The notes beneath the pieces were generated by a model. The model saw only the letters and a program-made list of their open reading frames with translations, did not search any database and was not told where the DNA came from. The position numbers were made by a program, and so were the translations under genes. A stretch of 64,000 bases of DNA from Leeuwenhoekiella polynyae (GTDB taxonomy: Bacteria; Bacteroidota; Bacteroidia; Flavobacteriales; Flavobacteriaceae): contig NZ_QOVK01000021.1 of the NCBI RefSeq assembly GCF_004104075.1, forward strand, positions 18,807-82,806. The letters are read 5' to 3'. Positions 47,920 through 57,705 of this stretch are shown piece by piece. Every line of letters starts with the position of its first letter. The first letter of the stretch is position 1.

Positions 47920-48565
47920 AATAACCGAAGGCGGCGTGGAATATTCGCTGGGAAAATTTGATGGGAAAAGCGTACTCTACGATTTTCCAAAAATCTTGAT
48001 TTACCTCAATGCCAAAGGCAAACTCTTGTTCGGCGAAAAGTTTCGGATTTATGATGAGGATAGGGATATATTAAGAAAACTCTGCTCTTATTTCATCAAG
48101 GATAAAGACAATTGCAAAACCTATGGAATCGACATTGATAAGGGGATTTTACTTTCTGGACCAGTGGGTTGCGGAAAAACAAGCCTAATGAAATTGTTAC
48201 GTCATTTGGTTCCGTTGCAACGTCCTTACGAAATGATTCCCTGCCGGAATGTAACCTTCAGTTTTAACCATTTAGGTTTTAAAACTGTTGAAGAATATGG
48301 CAATACAAAATTTTACTGTTTTGACGATCTGGGCGTGGAACCTGCCGGAAGGTTTTACGGCAAGGATCTCAATGTGATGGGCGAAGTCCTTTTATCGCGG
48401 TATGAACTTTACCTCCAAACCAAGCATAAAATCAAGACCCACGCCACCACGAACCTGAATGCGGAAGAACTGGAAGAACGCTATGGCAACCGCGTTCGTA
48501 GCCGGATGCGGGAATTGTTTAATTTGATTGCATTTAATAAGGCGGCTGGGGATAAGAGGAAGTAG
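47903..48565 (+). CDS. DnaC/IstB-like AAA+ ATPase
   Basis: 220 residues from ATG 47903, overlapping the previous gene by 17 bp; a start at 47825 would overlap by 95 bp and is less likely. Walker A SGPVGCGKTSLMK (about residues 85-97), Walker B FYCFDDLGVE, sensor-like TTNLNAEELEERYG and the arginine-rich NRVRSRMREL. Helicase-loader-type ATPase, likely acting with the upstream Rep-like protein. Confidence 0.88.
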   Translation: MDNPSKITEGGVEYSLGKFDGKSVLYDFPKILIYLNAKGKLLFGEKFRIYDEDRDILRKLCSYFIKDKDNCKTYGIDIDKGILLSGPVGCGKTSLMKLLRHLVPLQRPYEMIPCRNVTFSFNHLGFKTVEEYGNTKFYCFDDLGVEPAGRFYGKDLNVMGEVLLSRYELYLQTKHKIKTHATTNLNAEELEERYGNRVRSRMRELFNLIAFNKAAGDKRK

Positions 48566-48661
48566 GTTAATTTCTGAAAGATTTATATAACAAAATCACT
48601 TCTGAAATAAATTGCGCTATAATGTCCTTCAAGCTCTTTGTTAACTCTAAAAAAATATCTT

Positions 48662-49309
48662 TCATAATTTTAATGGTTCTTGAATGAATAATAATATCGA
48701 TAGTGCTATGCGATCAATATTGTTGTTATCTGAAATATAGGTGCCTTCATCTATATTGCTCAAAAAACCCAATTCCAACAGCACAGAAGGGCAATGACCA
48801 ACTGTTTCCTGTAGCACCTGAAAGTTAGCAAACTTCAGGCCTCTACTTTTATACCCAATTGTTTTGCAAAGTACTCGTTCAATTTGATAGCCTATAAAAA
48901 CAGATGCTTTAGAGAATTTCTCTTGTTTTCTTGAAGCATAGACCTCTATCCCTCTTGCATTGGGATTGTCTGAGTGATTACTATGTAAAGACACAAATAA
49001 ATCAGCATCTAAAGCTTTTGCCAGCTTGGTTCTATCAGATAGTGAAATGAGCGTATCACTATACCTGGTCAAATAAATATCGAGTGGTTTTTCCAAGTCG
49101 TTATTTAACCTTAAAATCTCATTTGCAATAGACAAAACCACATCCTTTTCTTGGATGCCATTTATGCCAATTGCACCAGCATCTTTTCCACCGTGTCCAA
49201 CGTCAATCACAATTCGTTTTTGAGCACTCGTTTCTTGTCCAAAAATGAAGCACATTTTGAAGAGTAAAATCACAAAACTGACGTTTTTGAGCAGATTTTT
49301 CATTTTCAA
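48662..49309 (-). CDS. N-acetylmuramoyl-L-alanine amidase (Amidase_3)
   Basis: 215 residues with signal peptide (cleavage near FIFGQ). Zinc ligands His39 (DVGHGG), Glu54 and His109 (SLHSN), catalytic Glu179 (LLELGFLSN). Cuts the stem peptide from peptidoglycan in the periplasm. Encoded opposite to the tra genes but inside the module; such enzymes locally open the wall for the mating apparatus. Its promoter faces that of traE across 183 bp. Confidence 0.92.
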   Translation of the reverse strand: MKMKNLLKNVSFVILLFKMCFIFGQETSAQKRIVIDVGHGGKDAGAIGINGIQEKDVVLSIANEILRLNNDLEKPLDIYLTRYSDTLISLSDRTKLAKALDADLFVSLHSNHSDNPNARGIEVYASRKQEKFSKASVFIGYQIERVLCKTIGYKSRGLKFANFQVLQETVGHCPSVLLELGFLSNIDEGTYISDNNNIDRIALSILLFIQEPLKL

Positions 49310-49492
49310 TTTTCAGGTTATCAACAAGTTCCCTTCAAAAATCCATAGGATTTGATGCCAAATAATAACAACGGAATTCAAACAATATCAAATAATATTT
49401 TATTCACAAATATTTGATTTTCAGTTATTTATATTCAAATATATGTAAATTTCCAATAACGAAAATGAACCAAAAATTTAATCCGTTCCGTT

Positions 49493-49780
49493 ATGAAAAA
49501 ATCACACTATTTAGCATCCATTCTTTCGCTCTTATCCACTTCGCTTTTTGCTCAAATTGGTGGCATCGAAGATTCCGTTAACGATGTAGGCGATACCATC
49601 AGAACCATATTTCCAATTTTATTAGGTGTCATCTTCTTGGTTGGCTTCCTTTTTAATGCAGGACACTTCTTTGGTGAAAATGCAGACCTGAAAAAAGGTA
49701 TCACACGCGTACTTGTATTTGTACTCATAGCAGGTGCCGTCGTAGGCATATTTACTTATCTCATAGGAATTGTTGTATAA
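49493..49780 (+). CDS. traE: TraE-like conjugative transfer protein (DUF4134)
   Basis: 95 residues: signal peptide (LSTSLFAQ), then two membrane helices in a VirB2/TrbC-like layout with FLFNAGHFFGENADLKKG between them. Probably the pilin-like subunit of the mating channel. First gene of the tra operon; 2 bp to traF. Confidence 0.88.
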   Translation: MKKSHYLASILSLLSTSLFAQIGGIEDSVNDVGDTIRTIFPILLGVIFLVGFLFNAGHFFGENADLKKGITRVLVFVLIAGAVVGIFTYLIGIVV

Positions 49781-49782
49781 CA

Positions 49783-50067
49783 ATGAAGAAGTTCGAGGTC
49801 TATAGAAACATTAGAAAACGGGCAGTCATTTTTGGGCTGCCCATTTCCCTGTTTGCCCTAATGATGGTTTCCATTTTGGCTTCGCTATTAATCATCATCT
49901 TCTCTTTCAGCTTTGGGATAATCATTGGTGTACTGGTATTCAACGCTTCCCTATATGTGGCTTTGACAAGAATAACCCACAATCCACAGCTATTTCAAAT
50001 GGCAAAAGCCTTTCCGCAAATCATTAGTAACAAAAGAATTTCTGGCTTCGATTATGAACAAGATTAA
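49783..50067 (+). CDS. traF: TraF-like conjugative transfer protein (DUF4133)
   Basis: 94 residues with two close membrane helices (about 18-58) and a short tail ending GFDYEQD. Corresponds to the VirB3-like position of the system: it precedes the VirB4-type ATPase and overlaps its start by 14 bp. Confidence 0.87.
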   Translation: MKKFEVYRNIRKRAVIFGLPISLFALMMVSILASLLIIIFSFSFGIIIGVLVFNASLYVALTRITHNPQLFQMAKAFPQIISNKRISGFDYEQD

Positions 50068-52456
50068 CCTTTCGGCATATCAACCCATTGTAGATATTCA
50101 GGACAATATCGTATTTGCCAATAATGGCAATGTTATTCTGTGCTACAAAGGTAATCTACCAGAAATCTATTCCTTATCTGAAAAGGATTTTGAGGATATG
50201 CACGGTGCTTGGTTTCAGGCATTAAAGTCATTGCCAGTTGGCACTGTAGTTCATAAACAGGATATCTATCTCAAGAAATCATATACTTCAGAACAACTTC
50301 CGAATACAACTTTTTTGGAAAAGGCTACCCACGAACATTTTAAAGGTCGTGGACATATCGAGCACAGCTGCTATTTGTTTTTCATCCTGACCAAGAATAA
50401 GGCTCTAAACAATCCTAAATATGTCAACCCATTCAGAAAAATTTCAAAGGGAATCGTACAGGAACTGGATGACAATATTAAGAATTTCGCCAACTCGGTA
50501 AGTGATTCAGTTTCCTTCATCAACAATAGCCGAAAGATGGATTTTGTTTCGCTTAAAGCGGGCGACATTCAGCAAATGACAAACAATTACTTCAACGGTT
50601 TTAATGAAGGCTATGATACCGATATTTTACTGGACAAAAAAAGCGTCAATATTGGCGAAAACCATTTTGATGCCCTGGCCATCAACAGCGAACTGTGCTT
50701 TGGCGAAAGTGTACAGAGTAGCAAAACCAATGAGAAATTCACTTCTGACGATTTTGTGTTTCATCAAGGTTTTATTGATGGTCTAGGGCTTACGCTTAAC
50801 GAAAACCATATTGTCAATCAAATTCTCTATTTAGATGACAAACAAAAGTGGCGAAAGTTGCTCGATAAGAAGGTTGAAGAGCTCAACAAGAGTTCAAATT
50901 TCGGTTCGCAGAACAAAGTGGTTCTTGGCAAAATCCAGCACATCCTTGACCAAATCAATGCCGATGATAATGCCCGGATTATTCGTGGGCATTTGAATAT
51001 TGTCTATTGGGCAAAGGAAGCCAAAGAGCTTGATAAAATTACCTCAAAAATCAAGACAGAATTTAAGGAATTGGATATCATCCCGTATTACCCAAGAGGC
51101 GAAGAACGTAAAAATTACCTCCTAAATAGTTACTGCTGTTTCTCTTCCAATTTTTCAAACAACGATTTATATGTGACGGATTTAAAGCACGCGCTTTGCT
51201 TGTTCATAAACAACACGAATTATAAATCGGATGCCACCGGAATCATCTTTAACGACCGCGAACATAATATTCCTGTTCTCAAAGATGTCTGGGATGAACG
51301 CAAGAAGCGCATTAAGGCAAGAAACTTTGCCATTTTCGCACCAACAGGCGAAGGAAAGTCCTTTCTCGCCAATAACATCTTACGTCAATATTTTGAAAGT
51401 GGTATTCGCTTGGTCATCATTGATTTAGGTGGTTCATACACCAAATTCGCTAAACTCTATCCCGAAAAATATACCGTGCTTCGTTACGAAAGTGGAAAGA
51501 ACTTGGGCATCAATCCTTTTTATATAAGTGATGTAAACGACCTTACACCCGAACGATTGGAAGACTTATCAGTTTTCTTATTTGAACTTTTTGCTTCAGA
51601 TTTAAAAGTTACCAAAGCACAATCAGTATCGGTTAAAAAGATTCTGCGCCATTATTACGATAGCACTTCAGAAAATCACTCATTGGATGGTTTTTACAGT
51701 TTTATAGAAAGGAATCAGAAAGACCTGCTGAATACCCTAAAAATCCATCCCGACTACTTCAATGTTACCGGCTTTTTGCACGTAATGTCCGAATATGTCG
51801 GCGATGGTCTATATAGTTTCCTGTTTGAAGTGAGCGAAGACCAAACTTATAAAATCGAAGATAAGCGATTGATTGTTTTTGAACTGGATGAAGTCAAGGA
51901 TAACAAGGAAATCCTGTCCGTAATGTTAAAGCTCATTAAGTCAGCTATCCAAAGAACTATTTGGAAAAATAGAGCTGAAAAAGGAATCATCCTTTTTGAT
52001 GAGTTTGCCAAGCAATTGAAGTTTGAAAATGTATTGGAAAGTGTAGAATTCTACTATCAAGCTATCCGTAAACAAAACGGTGCGATTGGGATTATTCTAC
52101 AATCCATCAACCAGCTTCCGAACAATTCGACTTCAGCAAGTATTCTTGAAAATACCCAAGTCATTTATAGCCTAAACAATGAAAAAGGCTATGACGAATT
52201 GGTCAAACGTCTCAACCTATCGAGCCACGACCTGAACCAATTAAAATCCATTAAAAACAATCTATCCGGTCCACGCAAGTACACCGAGATGTTTATCAAG
52301 ATAGGTAGGGAAAGTAACATCTTCCGGCTTGAAGTTCCGAAGCAAGTCTATGCAGCTTACTTGACCGATGGACAGGAAAATGAGGAAATAATGAAGCTCT
52401 ACAACGAGCATCAGGATATGCAAAAAGCAATAATTCAATTCACATCTAAAACATAA
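50054..52456 (+). CDS. traG: TraG, VirB4-type ATPase of the conjugation system
   Basis: 800 residues. N-terminal TraG domain (~1-400); C-terminal RecA-like ATPase with Walker A FAPTGEGKSFLANN (~residue 430) and Walker B GIILFDEFAKQ (~645). Powers assembly of the type IV secretion channel in the inner membrane. Complete; overlaps traF. Confidence 0.95.
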   Translation: MNKINLSAYQPIVDIQDNIVFANNGNVILCYKGNLPEIYSLSEKDFEDMHGAWFQALKSLPVGTVVHKQDIYLKKSYTSEQLPNTTFLEKATHEHFKGRGHIEHSCYLFFILTKNKALNNPKYVNPFRKISKGIVQELDDNIKNFANSVSDSVSFINNSRKMDFVSLKAGDIQQMTNNYFNGFNEGYDTDILLDKKSVNIGENHFDALAINSELCFGESVQSSKTNEKFTSDDFVFHQGFIDGLGLTLNENHIVNQILYLDDKQKWRKLLDKKVEELNKSSNFGSQNKVVLGKIQHILDQINADDNARIIRGHLNIVYWAKEAKELDKITSKIKTEFKELDIIPYYPRGEERKNYLLNSYCCFSSNFSNNDLYVTDLKHALCLFINNTNYKSDATGIIFNDREHNIPVLKDVWDERKKRIKARNFAIFAPTGEGKSFLANNILRQYFESGIRLVIIDLGGSYTKFAKLYPEKYTVLRYESGKNLGINPFYISDVNDLTPERLEDLSVFLFELFASDLKVTKAQSVSVKKILRHYYDSTSENHSLDGFYSFIERNQKDLLNTLKIHPDYFNVTGFLHVMSEYVGDGLYSFLFEVSEDQTYKIEDKRLIVFELDEVKDNKEILSVMLKLIKSAIQRTIWKNRAEKGIILFDEFAKQLKFENVLESVEFYYQAIRKQNGAIGIILQSINQLPNNSTSASILENTQVIYSLNNEKGYDELVKRLNLSSHDLNQLKSIKNNLSGPRKYTEMFIKIGRESNIFRLEVPKQVYAAYLTDGQENEEIMKLYNEHQDMQKAIIQFTSKT

Positions 52457-52460
52457 TATT

Positions 52461-53036
52461 ATGAAGACAAAAATCTTAATTATCGCAACGGCATTCATCT
52501 TTTTATTGCCCGCACGCGCTGCGTGTCAGGGAATGCCCACTTATGACAATACCAATTTTATCAGCTTGGTAAAACAACTGATAGAATCGGGTAAACAGAC
52601 AGCTCAGATGATTAAGTCTGTAAAATTCTTAAAAGATGCAAAAGAGAGCATTGAGAAAGTATCAAGCGTGGTACAACAACTCAGAGCGGTTCAGGAAATT
52701 GGACAAAACAATCAGCGCCTTATCAACGTAATGCAAAATGATTTACAGGATATTCTTAACTCGTCCTACATCAAACCAGATGAAGTTAGCAGGGTCGTGG
52801 AATCGTTCGATGCCATAGTTCAAAACTCTTTGGACACGGTAGATTTTATTGATGAAATCTTATCCAGCGATTACCTAAAAATGAGCGATGCGGAACGTGC
52901 TGAAATTCTAAAGGCAAAAGAGCTGGAATCAAAACAAATGGTTTCCACCATCACAACAAAAACAAAACGCTATCGCGACATTATTTCCTTCAGAAAAATG
53001 CAGGATAAAGTCAATAACCGAGAAACTGAATACTAA
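52461..53036 (+). CDS. traI: TraI-like (DUF4141/TrbJ-like) periplasmic protein
   Basis: 191 residues, signal peptide (cleavage near RAACQG), otherwise helical/coiled coil (QLIESGKQTAQMIKSVKFLK). Occupies the VirB5/TrbJ position between the VirB4 ATPase and the VirB6-like protein. Probable minor pilus or adhesion component. 2 bp before traJ. Confidence 0.8.
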   Translation: MKTKILIIATAFIFLLPARAACQGMPTYDNTNFISLVKQLIESGKQTAQMIKSVKFLKDAKESIEKVSSVVQQLRAVQEIGQNNQRLINVMQNDLQDILNSSYIKPDEVSRVVESFDAIVQNSLDTVDFIDEILSSDYLKMSDAERAEILKAKELESKQMVSTITTKTKRYRDIISFRKMQDKVNNRETEY

Positions 53037-53038
53037 AA

Positions 53039-53881
53039 ATGACCGCGACCATTCTCTTAGGAATCGGGCTGGAATATATCGATACCGTCTTCCAGACCAT
53101 ACAGGCCAGCGACTTTTCGCAATACACCATTGCCGGAATGAAGACGCTCGCTGTTCTGTTCTTTTTGGTCAACATTCTTAAAAAGTACAACGAAGGCGTT
53201 GCAGATAAGGACGGTTACACTTGGGGATTGAGTCCTGGTGAACTGGTCAAGAATTTTGCCATCGTCATTTTGGTCATTTTCTCAACACAGGTCTTAGGCT
53301 TTTTCGATGGCATTTTAGTCGCTATTGAAGGGCAATATCGAGGTACAGCACCAGCATTATTGCCTTTGCAAATGCAGGATATTCCTTTAGAGGAAGATGT
53401 AAGTCTCTTTGATGCCGCGAGTTCCGCAATGACACTATTATATGAAGCCTTGGTTACACCATTGTACGGTTTTAAGATATTGGCTTTCATACTGAGCACC
53501 ATACTTTGGATACTGGATCTATTCATCTATCCGCTATTCTTGGCAGAACGATTCTTCCTTTTAGGCATAATGCAAGCATTTTTTCCTCTGGTTATTAGTC
53601 TTGCCGTATTTGAAAAGTTCCGTTCGCTCGCTTACACGTTCTTCAAATTATATGCAGCCGTGTATATGCTCGTGCCAGCGTTCTTTTTGGTCAATGTATT
53701 TATCAATTCCATTTATACGGAAATCAACACCAATTTTTGGGTCAACCTTTTTGGAACCGATACAGGTCAAGGCTTTTTTGCGCCTGTTGTTCAGTTAGGT
53801 TCGGTTGGATTTATCGTTTTCTTGAAATTCAAACTGTATAAGCGTGCCACGTCATTCACTCTCAGACTATTTACTGCATAA
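53039..53881 (+). CDS. traJ: TraJ, VirB6/TrbL-like inner-membrane protein
   Basis: 280 residues with about six membrane helices; the central segment LDLFIYPLFLAERFFLLGI and the C-terminal FLKFKLYKRATSFTLR are typical of Bacteroidetes TraJ. Forms part of the inner-membrane translocation pore. Confidence 0.88.
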   Translation: MTATILLGIGLEYIDTVFQTIQASDFSQYTIAGMKTLAVLFFLVNILKKYNEGVADKDGYTWGLSPGELVKNFAIVILVIFSTQVLGFFDGILVAIEGQYRGTAPALLPLQMQDIPLEEDVSLFDAASSAMTLLYEALVTPLYGFKILAFILSTILWILDLFIYPLFLAERFFLLGIMQAFFPLVISLAVFEKFRSLAYTFFKLYAAVYMLVPAFFLVNVFINSIYTEINTNFWVNLFGTDTGQGFFAPVVQLGSVGFIVFLKFKLYKRATSFTLRLFTA

Positions 53882-53901
53882 GGCAGGTTAAAAACAAAAA
53901 T

Positions 53902-54516
53902 ATGAAAACACCATATAAGAATATTTACAACGTCCTAAAACTGAATCGATTTATCGTTTTGGCGGTTGTTGTCTGTGCGTTGCTTTCCAGCACATTTTCA
54001 GTTTGGATGGTATTCAACACCAATCAAAAAGCGCTCAATAGTGCCTTTGCCATTAATACAGATGGCAGTATCATTCCGCTGAAGCTCGTGACCCAAAAGG
54101 AAAATTTTCGGGTTGAAGCTTTAGCACATTTGGATCTGTTCCATAACTACTTCTATAACATCGATGCCAGCAATTACGAACGCAACTTGGAAAAGGCGTT
54201 GTGGTTGGGCAATAGTTCCGTGGACAATCTCTACCGCCAGAAAAAGGCTGATGGTGTTTACAACAGGTTGCTTCAATATTCATTGGTTCAAAAAGTATTG
54301 AGCATCGATTCAAGAATATCTGAAAATGATGGCGCTAACAGTTTTACGACGACAACGATTTTTGAAATCAATAGAGGTTCAATCATCGACACCTATGAAT
54401 TGGTTTCCACCGGAAACTTGATTATGGTTGACCGAAACTTCCCGAACAATCCGCACGGATTATTGATTACCAACTATTTCGAGAACACTTTAAAAAAACT
54501 GAACGATGAAAGTTGA
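53902..54516 (+). CDS. traK: TraK, VirB8-like protein
   Basis: 204 residues: short cytoplasmic start, one membrane helix (~15-38, RFIVLAVVVCALLSSTFSVW) and a periplasmic NTF2-like domain, with LHNYFYNIDASNYE-like sequence (DLFHNYFYNIDASNYERNLE). Scaffold of the mating channel. No traL-type gene follows; traM starts after 33 bp. Confidence 0.9.
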   Translation: MKTPYKNIYNVLKLNRFIVLAVVVCALLSSTFSVWMVFNTNQKALNSAFAINTDGSIIPLKLVTQKENFRVEALAHLDLFHNYFYNIDASNYERNLEKALWLGNSSVDNLYRQKKADGVYNRLLQYSLVQKVLSIDSRISENDGANSFTTTTIFEINRGSIIDTYELVSTGNLIMVDRNFPNNPHGLLITNYFENTLKKLNDES

Positions 54517-54549
54517 AAGCCGATAATCGGCACTTAAAAACTCACTCTT

Positions 54550-55479
54550 ATGAAAGTAGAAAAAAACAAGATAGTATTTGCAGCGGTATTGGCCGTGATT
54601 TTCATATTCCTGATTTCCTATTCTGTAATGGTAATGGGCGATGATAAAAGTGAAACTGAAAACCTTAAACAGACCTTAGTGCCAGATTTGGAAGAGGACC
54701 AAAAAGAGTACGATTCCAAACTGGATGCAATTAACGACTTGAAAAAAGTTAGGGAAAATAATGCGCCAAGCATATACGATGAAAAACTAATTGATTCCTT
54801 GGGATTTTATGACCCAGATTTACCGGAACGCGAAAAAGAACGTATCGTAGATAGCATCTATGAGGTAAGCAAGATTCAGTATTCAGAAAAGCGATACCAA
54901 AATTTGGGACAGAAAAGAACTGTTCGCAAAGTAGTTTCAAAAATTGATTCTGCTGAAGTAAAAAGAGAACAAAAAATTGAAGCGAAAGAATTGGGCTTGG
55001 AACATCAATTGTTTTTTGCTGCTTCCCCCAAACCCAATGAAATTTCAACCATAGGGAATACAGATGAAACTATTTACGTGGTAGTAGATGGCGACCAAGT
55101 TGTAAAAGCAAATACCAGATTGCGAATGCGCTTGACTAAAGCGGCTACCATCAATGGTAAAAAAATGTCTAAGAACACACCTGTCTTTGGATTTATAAGC
55201 TTTCAGACTAATCGGGCTTTAATTGAAATTGAAAACATAAAGCATCATCCTACCAAACTCAAAGCTTTTGATTTATCTGATGGTAGTGAAGGTATTTATG
55301 TGCAAAACAATTTTCGGGCAGAAGCGACCACCGAAGTCCTGGACGATATTATTGGCGACATCAACATACCTACTGTTCCGCAAGTAGGTGGTATTACAAA
55401 GGTGCTAAGACGAAGCAACCGTAATGTAAAAGTTATGGTATTAAATAATTATAGATTAATTCTAAAACCTAAACTATGA
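54550..55479 (+). CDS. traM: TraM, VirB10-like protein
   Basis: 309 residues: N-terminal membrane helix (~8-29), long charged coiled linker (about 35-150), and a C-terminal VirB10/TrbI-like beta domain beginning at VVVDGDQVVKANTRLRMRL. Links inner and outer membrane parts of the channel. Overlaps traN by 4 bp. Confidence 0.9.
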   Translation: MKVEKNKIVFAAVLAVIFIFLISYSVMVMGDDKSETENLKQTLVPDLEEDQKEYDSKLDAINDLKKVRENNAPSIYDEKLIDSLGFYDPDLPEREKERIVDSIYEVSKIQYSEKRYQNLGQKRTVRKVVSKIDSAEVKREQKIEAKELGLEHQLFFAASPKPNEISTIGNTDETIYVVVDGDQVVKANTRLRMRLTKAATINGKKMSKNTPVFGFISFQTNRALIEIENIKHHPTKLKAFDLSDGSEGIYVQNNFRAEATTEVLDDIIGDINIPTVPQVGGITKVLRRSNRNVKVMVLNNYRLILKPKL

Positions 55480-56306
55480 GAACATTTACTCTAATACTGA
55501 CGGTGTTAATTTCCGCTTTCACAAAAGCGCAAACAACAAACGCACTCGATACTATTTATGCCAACGACACCAAAAATGTAGCGTTGTTTTTTCCAGAACC
55601 TATTCGCCAAGGCATAACCGGTTCAGATAATTTTGTATTTACCTACAACCGTGAAAAAGAGCAGTATTTTGGCTTGCTTCAAGCCAAACCTGGGAAAGAA
55701 AGCAATCTTCTGATAGTCAATAGAGATGGTGCGATTTTTTCGTATATTGTAAGATATAAAACGCAGCTATCAAAATTCAATTATTTTATTCCGAAGTCAA
55801 GTAGTATCGGGAATGAAAGACCAATATTGAATGATTCTATTTCGGTTGTTACTGCTGAAAGCAATGTTGATAACAGGAATTATTATTACCAGAAATTCAG
55901 TTCCTATCTTCTTGAAAGAAAGCAGCGTGTAGGTAGGATTAAAAAGCGAACCGAAGGTATAGTTTTGAGCGTTGAGAACATTGTTTTTGATACGGAAGAA
56001 CTTTACTTTGTCATCCAGATTAAGAATAATTCTACGTTGGATTATGATTTAAATTTCTTAAAACTCTCGGTTGAAACAAGACAGAAGGGGAAAAAGAAAT
56101 CGTTACAGCGACTGTATCAAGAACCGATTTTTAAACATAATCTGCCTTCTAAAATCACAGAAAATGAAACGGTACGGTTTGTATATGTACTGCCAAAGTT
56201 TTCATTGTCCAATGATCGCAGAGCAATTTTGGAACTACACGAAAAAGATGGTGAACGTAATATTGAACTGAAACTATCACATAGATATATTAATAACCCA
56301 AATTAA
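55476..56306 (+). CDS. traN: TraN, VirB9-like protein (DUF4138)
   Basis: 276 residues with a signal peptide (FTKAQ). Two beta domains; N-terminal part with TNALDTIYANDTKNVALFFP is characteristic of TraN. Outer-membrane-associated ring component. Translationally coupled to traM. After it the recognised tra order stops. Confidence 0.9.
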   Translation: MRTFTLILTVLISAFTKAQTTNALDTIYANDTKNVALFFPEPIRQGITGSDNFVFTYNREKEQYFGLLQAKPGKESNLLIVNRDGAIFSYIVRYKTQLSKFNYFIPKSSSIGNERPILNDSISVVTAESNVDNRNYYYQKFSSYLLERKQRVGRIKKRTEGIVLSVENIVFDTEELYFVIQIKNNSTLDYDLNFLKLSVETRQKGKKKSLQRLYQEPIFKHNLPSKITENETVRFVYVLPKFSLSNDRRAILELHEKDGERNIELKLSHRYINNPN

Positions 56307-56313
56307 TACTGTT

Positions 56314-56685
56314 ATGAAAAAAATTGTTGTTTTCTCGCTCGCATTACTGTTTCTATCTTGTGCTGATTCCGAAACTAAAATCTCGGGACCAAGCACCACA
56401 GCCCAAATTGTTATTGAAAGCTTTTATGAAAAAGACGAAGAAACTTTAAAGGCGAATTCCACACCGGAAGGCTATGCCAATTATATGAACATCATAAATA
56501 TGTTCAATGCGACCAAAAAGAAGGACTCAGATTTTAAGGTGTTACAGGACACGATAATGGGCGACGTGGCTTGGGTAAAATATACCACAGCTTATGATAA
56601 AACGCCTGGTGTTTTTAAACTGGTCAAACGGGACGGCAAATGGCTGGCTACCGCAAGAGGTTCAAAGGATAAAGCACCGTTTTAA
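56314..56685 (+). CDS. Small lipoprotein (DUF4878/NTF2-like) at the end of the tra operon
   Basis: 123 residues; lipobox ALLFLSC, then a domain ending FKLVKRDGKWLATARG, the pattern of DUF4878-type NTF2-fold lipoproteins. It takes the place where traO to traQ usually stand. May serve as a VirB7-like lipoprotein of the channel, but that is a guess from position only. 7 bp behind traN. Confidence 0.75.
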   Translation: MKKIVVFSLALLFLSCADSETKISGPSTTAQIVIESFYEKDEETLKANSTPEGYANYMNIINMFNATKKKDSDFKVLQDTIMGDVAWVKYTTAYDKTPGVFKLVKRDGKWLATARGSKDKAPF

Positions 56686-56707
56686 AACTACTGTTTAAAT
56701 ACTAACA

Positions 56708-57460
56708 TTATTCCTTCCAGTTTTGAAGTCTATCGAGGTACAAGTAACTTTCAACAAACTTTCTATGCTCAGTACTTGCCATTATTTCGACCAATTCCAA
56801 TGCAGGAATGTAGCTTGCTAAATTCCCGTTTGAAGAAAGGAACTTACCGTCTTTAATATACGTTACTAAACTATCGTTCTGAACTTTCAAGTTCGGGTAG
56901 TCCTTTTGCAACTGTTCGCCACCACCAATCCACGTTACAATTTTATGACCGTCTGCAATCCCAGATTTTCCAATTAATTGTGCACCAGCGCAATTGCTCA
57001 CGGTATATTCTGTTTCCTTATTTTTTTCCTTAATAAAATTTACGATTTTCTCATTGTGGACTTGTGCATACATATCGTAAGCACTCGGAACGAAAAGGGC
57101 TGTTAGCTTTGGGCAATCATCGAATGTGTAATCAGGAACAAATCGCATTCCTTCTTCCGTGGTAATTGGATTTTCGGTTTCTGCTATGGTAACGACGTTA
57201 AAAAGTTGCCTTCCATCTTCCGTAGGTTTTGTAAAAACATCAGATGTTGCGATGACTTCACTTTGTAAAACACCGTTATACATCAAAAGCCCGATTGTGG
57301 GCAATTCCGATTTGAAGGGCTTCAAGTGTTTGGTAAGTGTGTCAGATTTCTTTTCGGTAGCAGTGAATTCTGGATTTTCTACTTTTGAGTTTGATTTGTC
57401 TGTATTGCAACCCATTAGCACAATTGTACAAATCAATACTAATATTCTAAAATCTTTCAT
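56708..57460 (-). CDS. DJ-1/PfpI-family lipoprotein
   Basis: 250 residues. Lipobox in CTIVLMGC. DJ-1/PfpI domain (~50-235) with the nucleophile elbow SNCAGAQLIG (Cys about residue 157). Lipid-anchored members of this class are ThiJ-like proteins of unknown substrate, perhaps glyoxal or protein-repair activity. On the minus strand, converging with the tra operon; an accessory insertion. Confidence 0.85.
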   Translation of the reverse strand: MKDFRILVLICTIVLMGCNTDKSNSKVENPEFTATEKKSDTLTKHLKPFKSELPTIGLLMYNGVLQSEVIATSDVFTKPTEDGRQLFNVVTIAETENPITTEEGMRFVPDYTFDDCPKLTALFVPSAYDMYAQVHNEKIVNFIKEKNKETEYTVSNCAGAQLIGKSGIADGHKIVTWIGGGEQLQKDYPNLKVQNDSLVTYIKDGKFLSSNGNLASYIPALELVEIMASTEHRKFVESYLYLDRLQNWKE

Positions 57461-57705
57461 ATATTTTTCATTTTTGATAATTTTATTTCAATAACCTCTT
57501 GTGCCACCTATACGCTCTATCAAACTGGCATCCTTCAAATTGTTTAGATGCTTCTGAATCGCAGATTCGTTTATTTGTAAAACCTCGGCAATTCCTGAAC
57601 GGCTTATTCGATTATCTGAAGCAATTAAAACTTCCTTTTTTTCTATGAGTCAATTAATATCGTCAATTGTGGTATCATTTTGACCACCTTTTAGACCACC
57701 CAATG

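Noticed and set aside
56708..57460. DJ-1 protein as a type IV secretion component
   Set aside because: Opposite strand to the tra operon and no known role of the family in conjugation; treated as accessory cargo.
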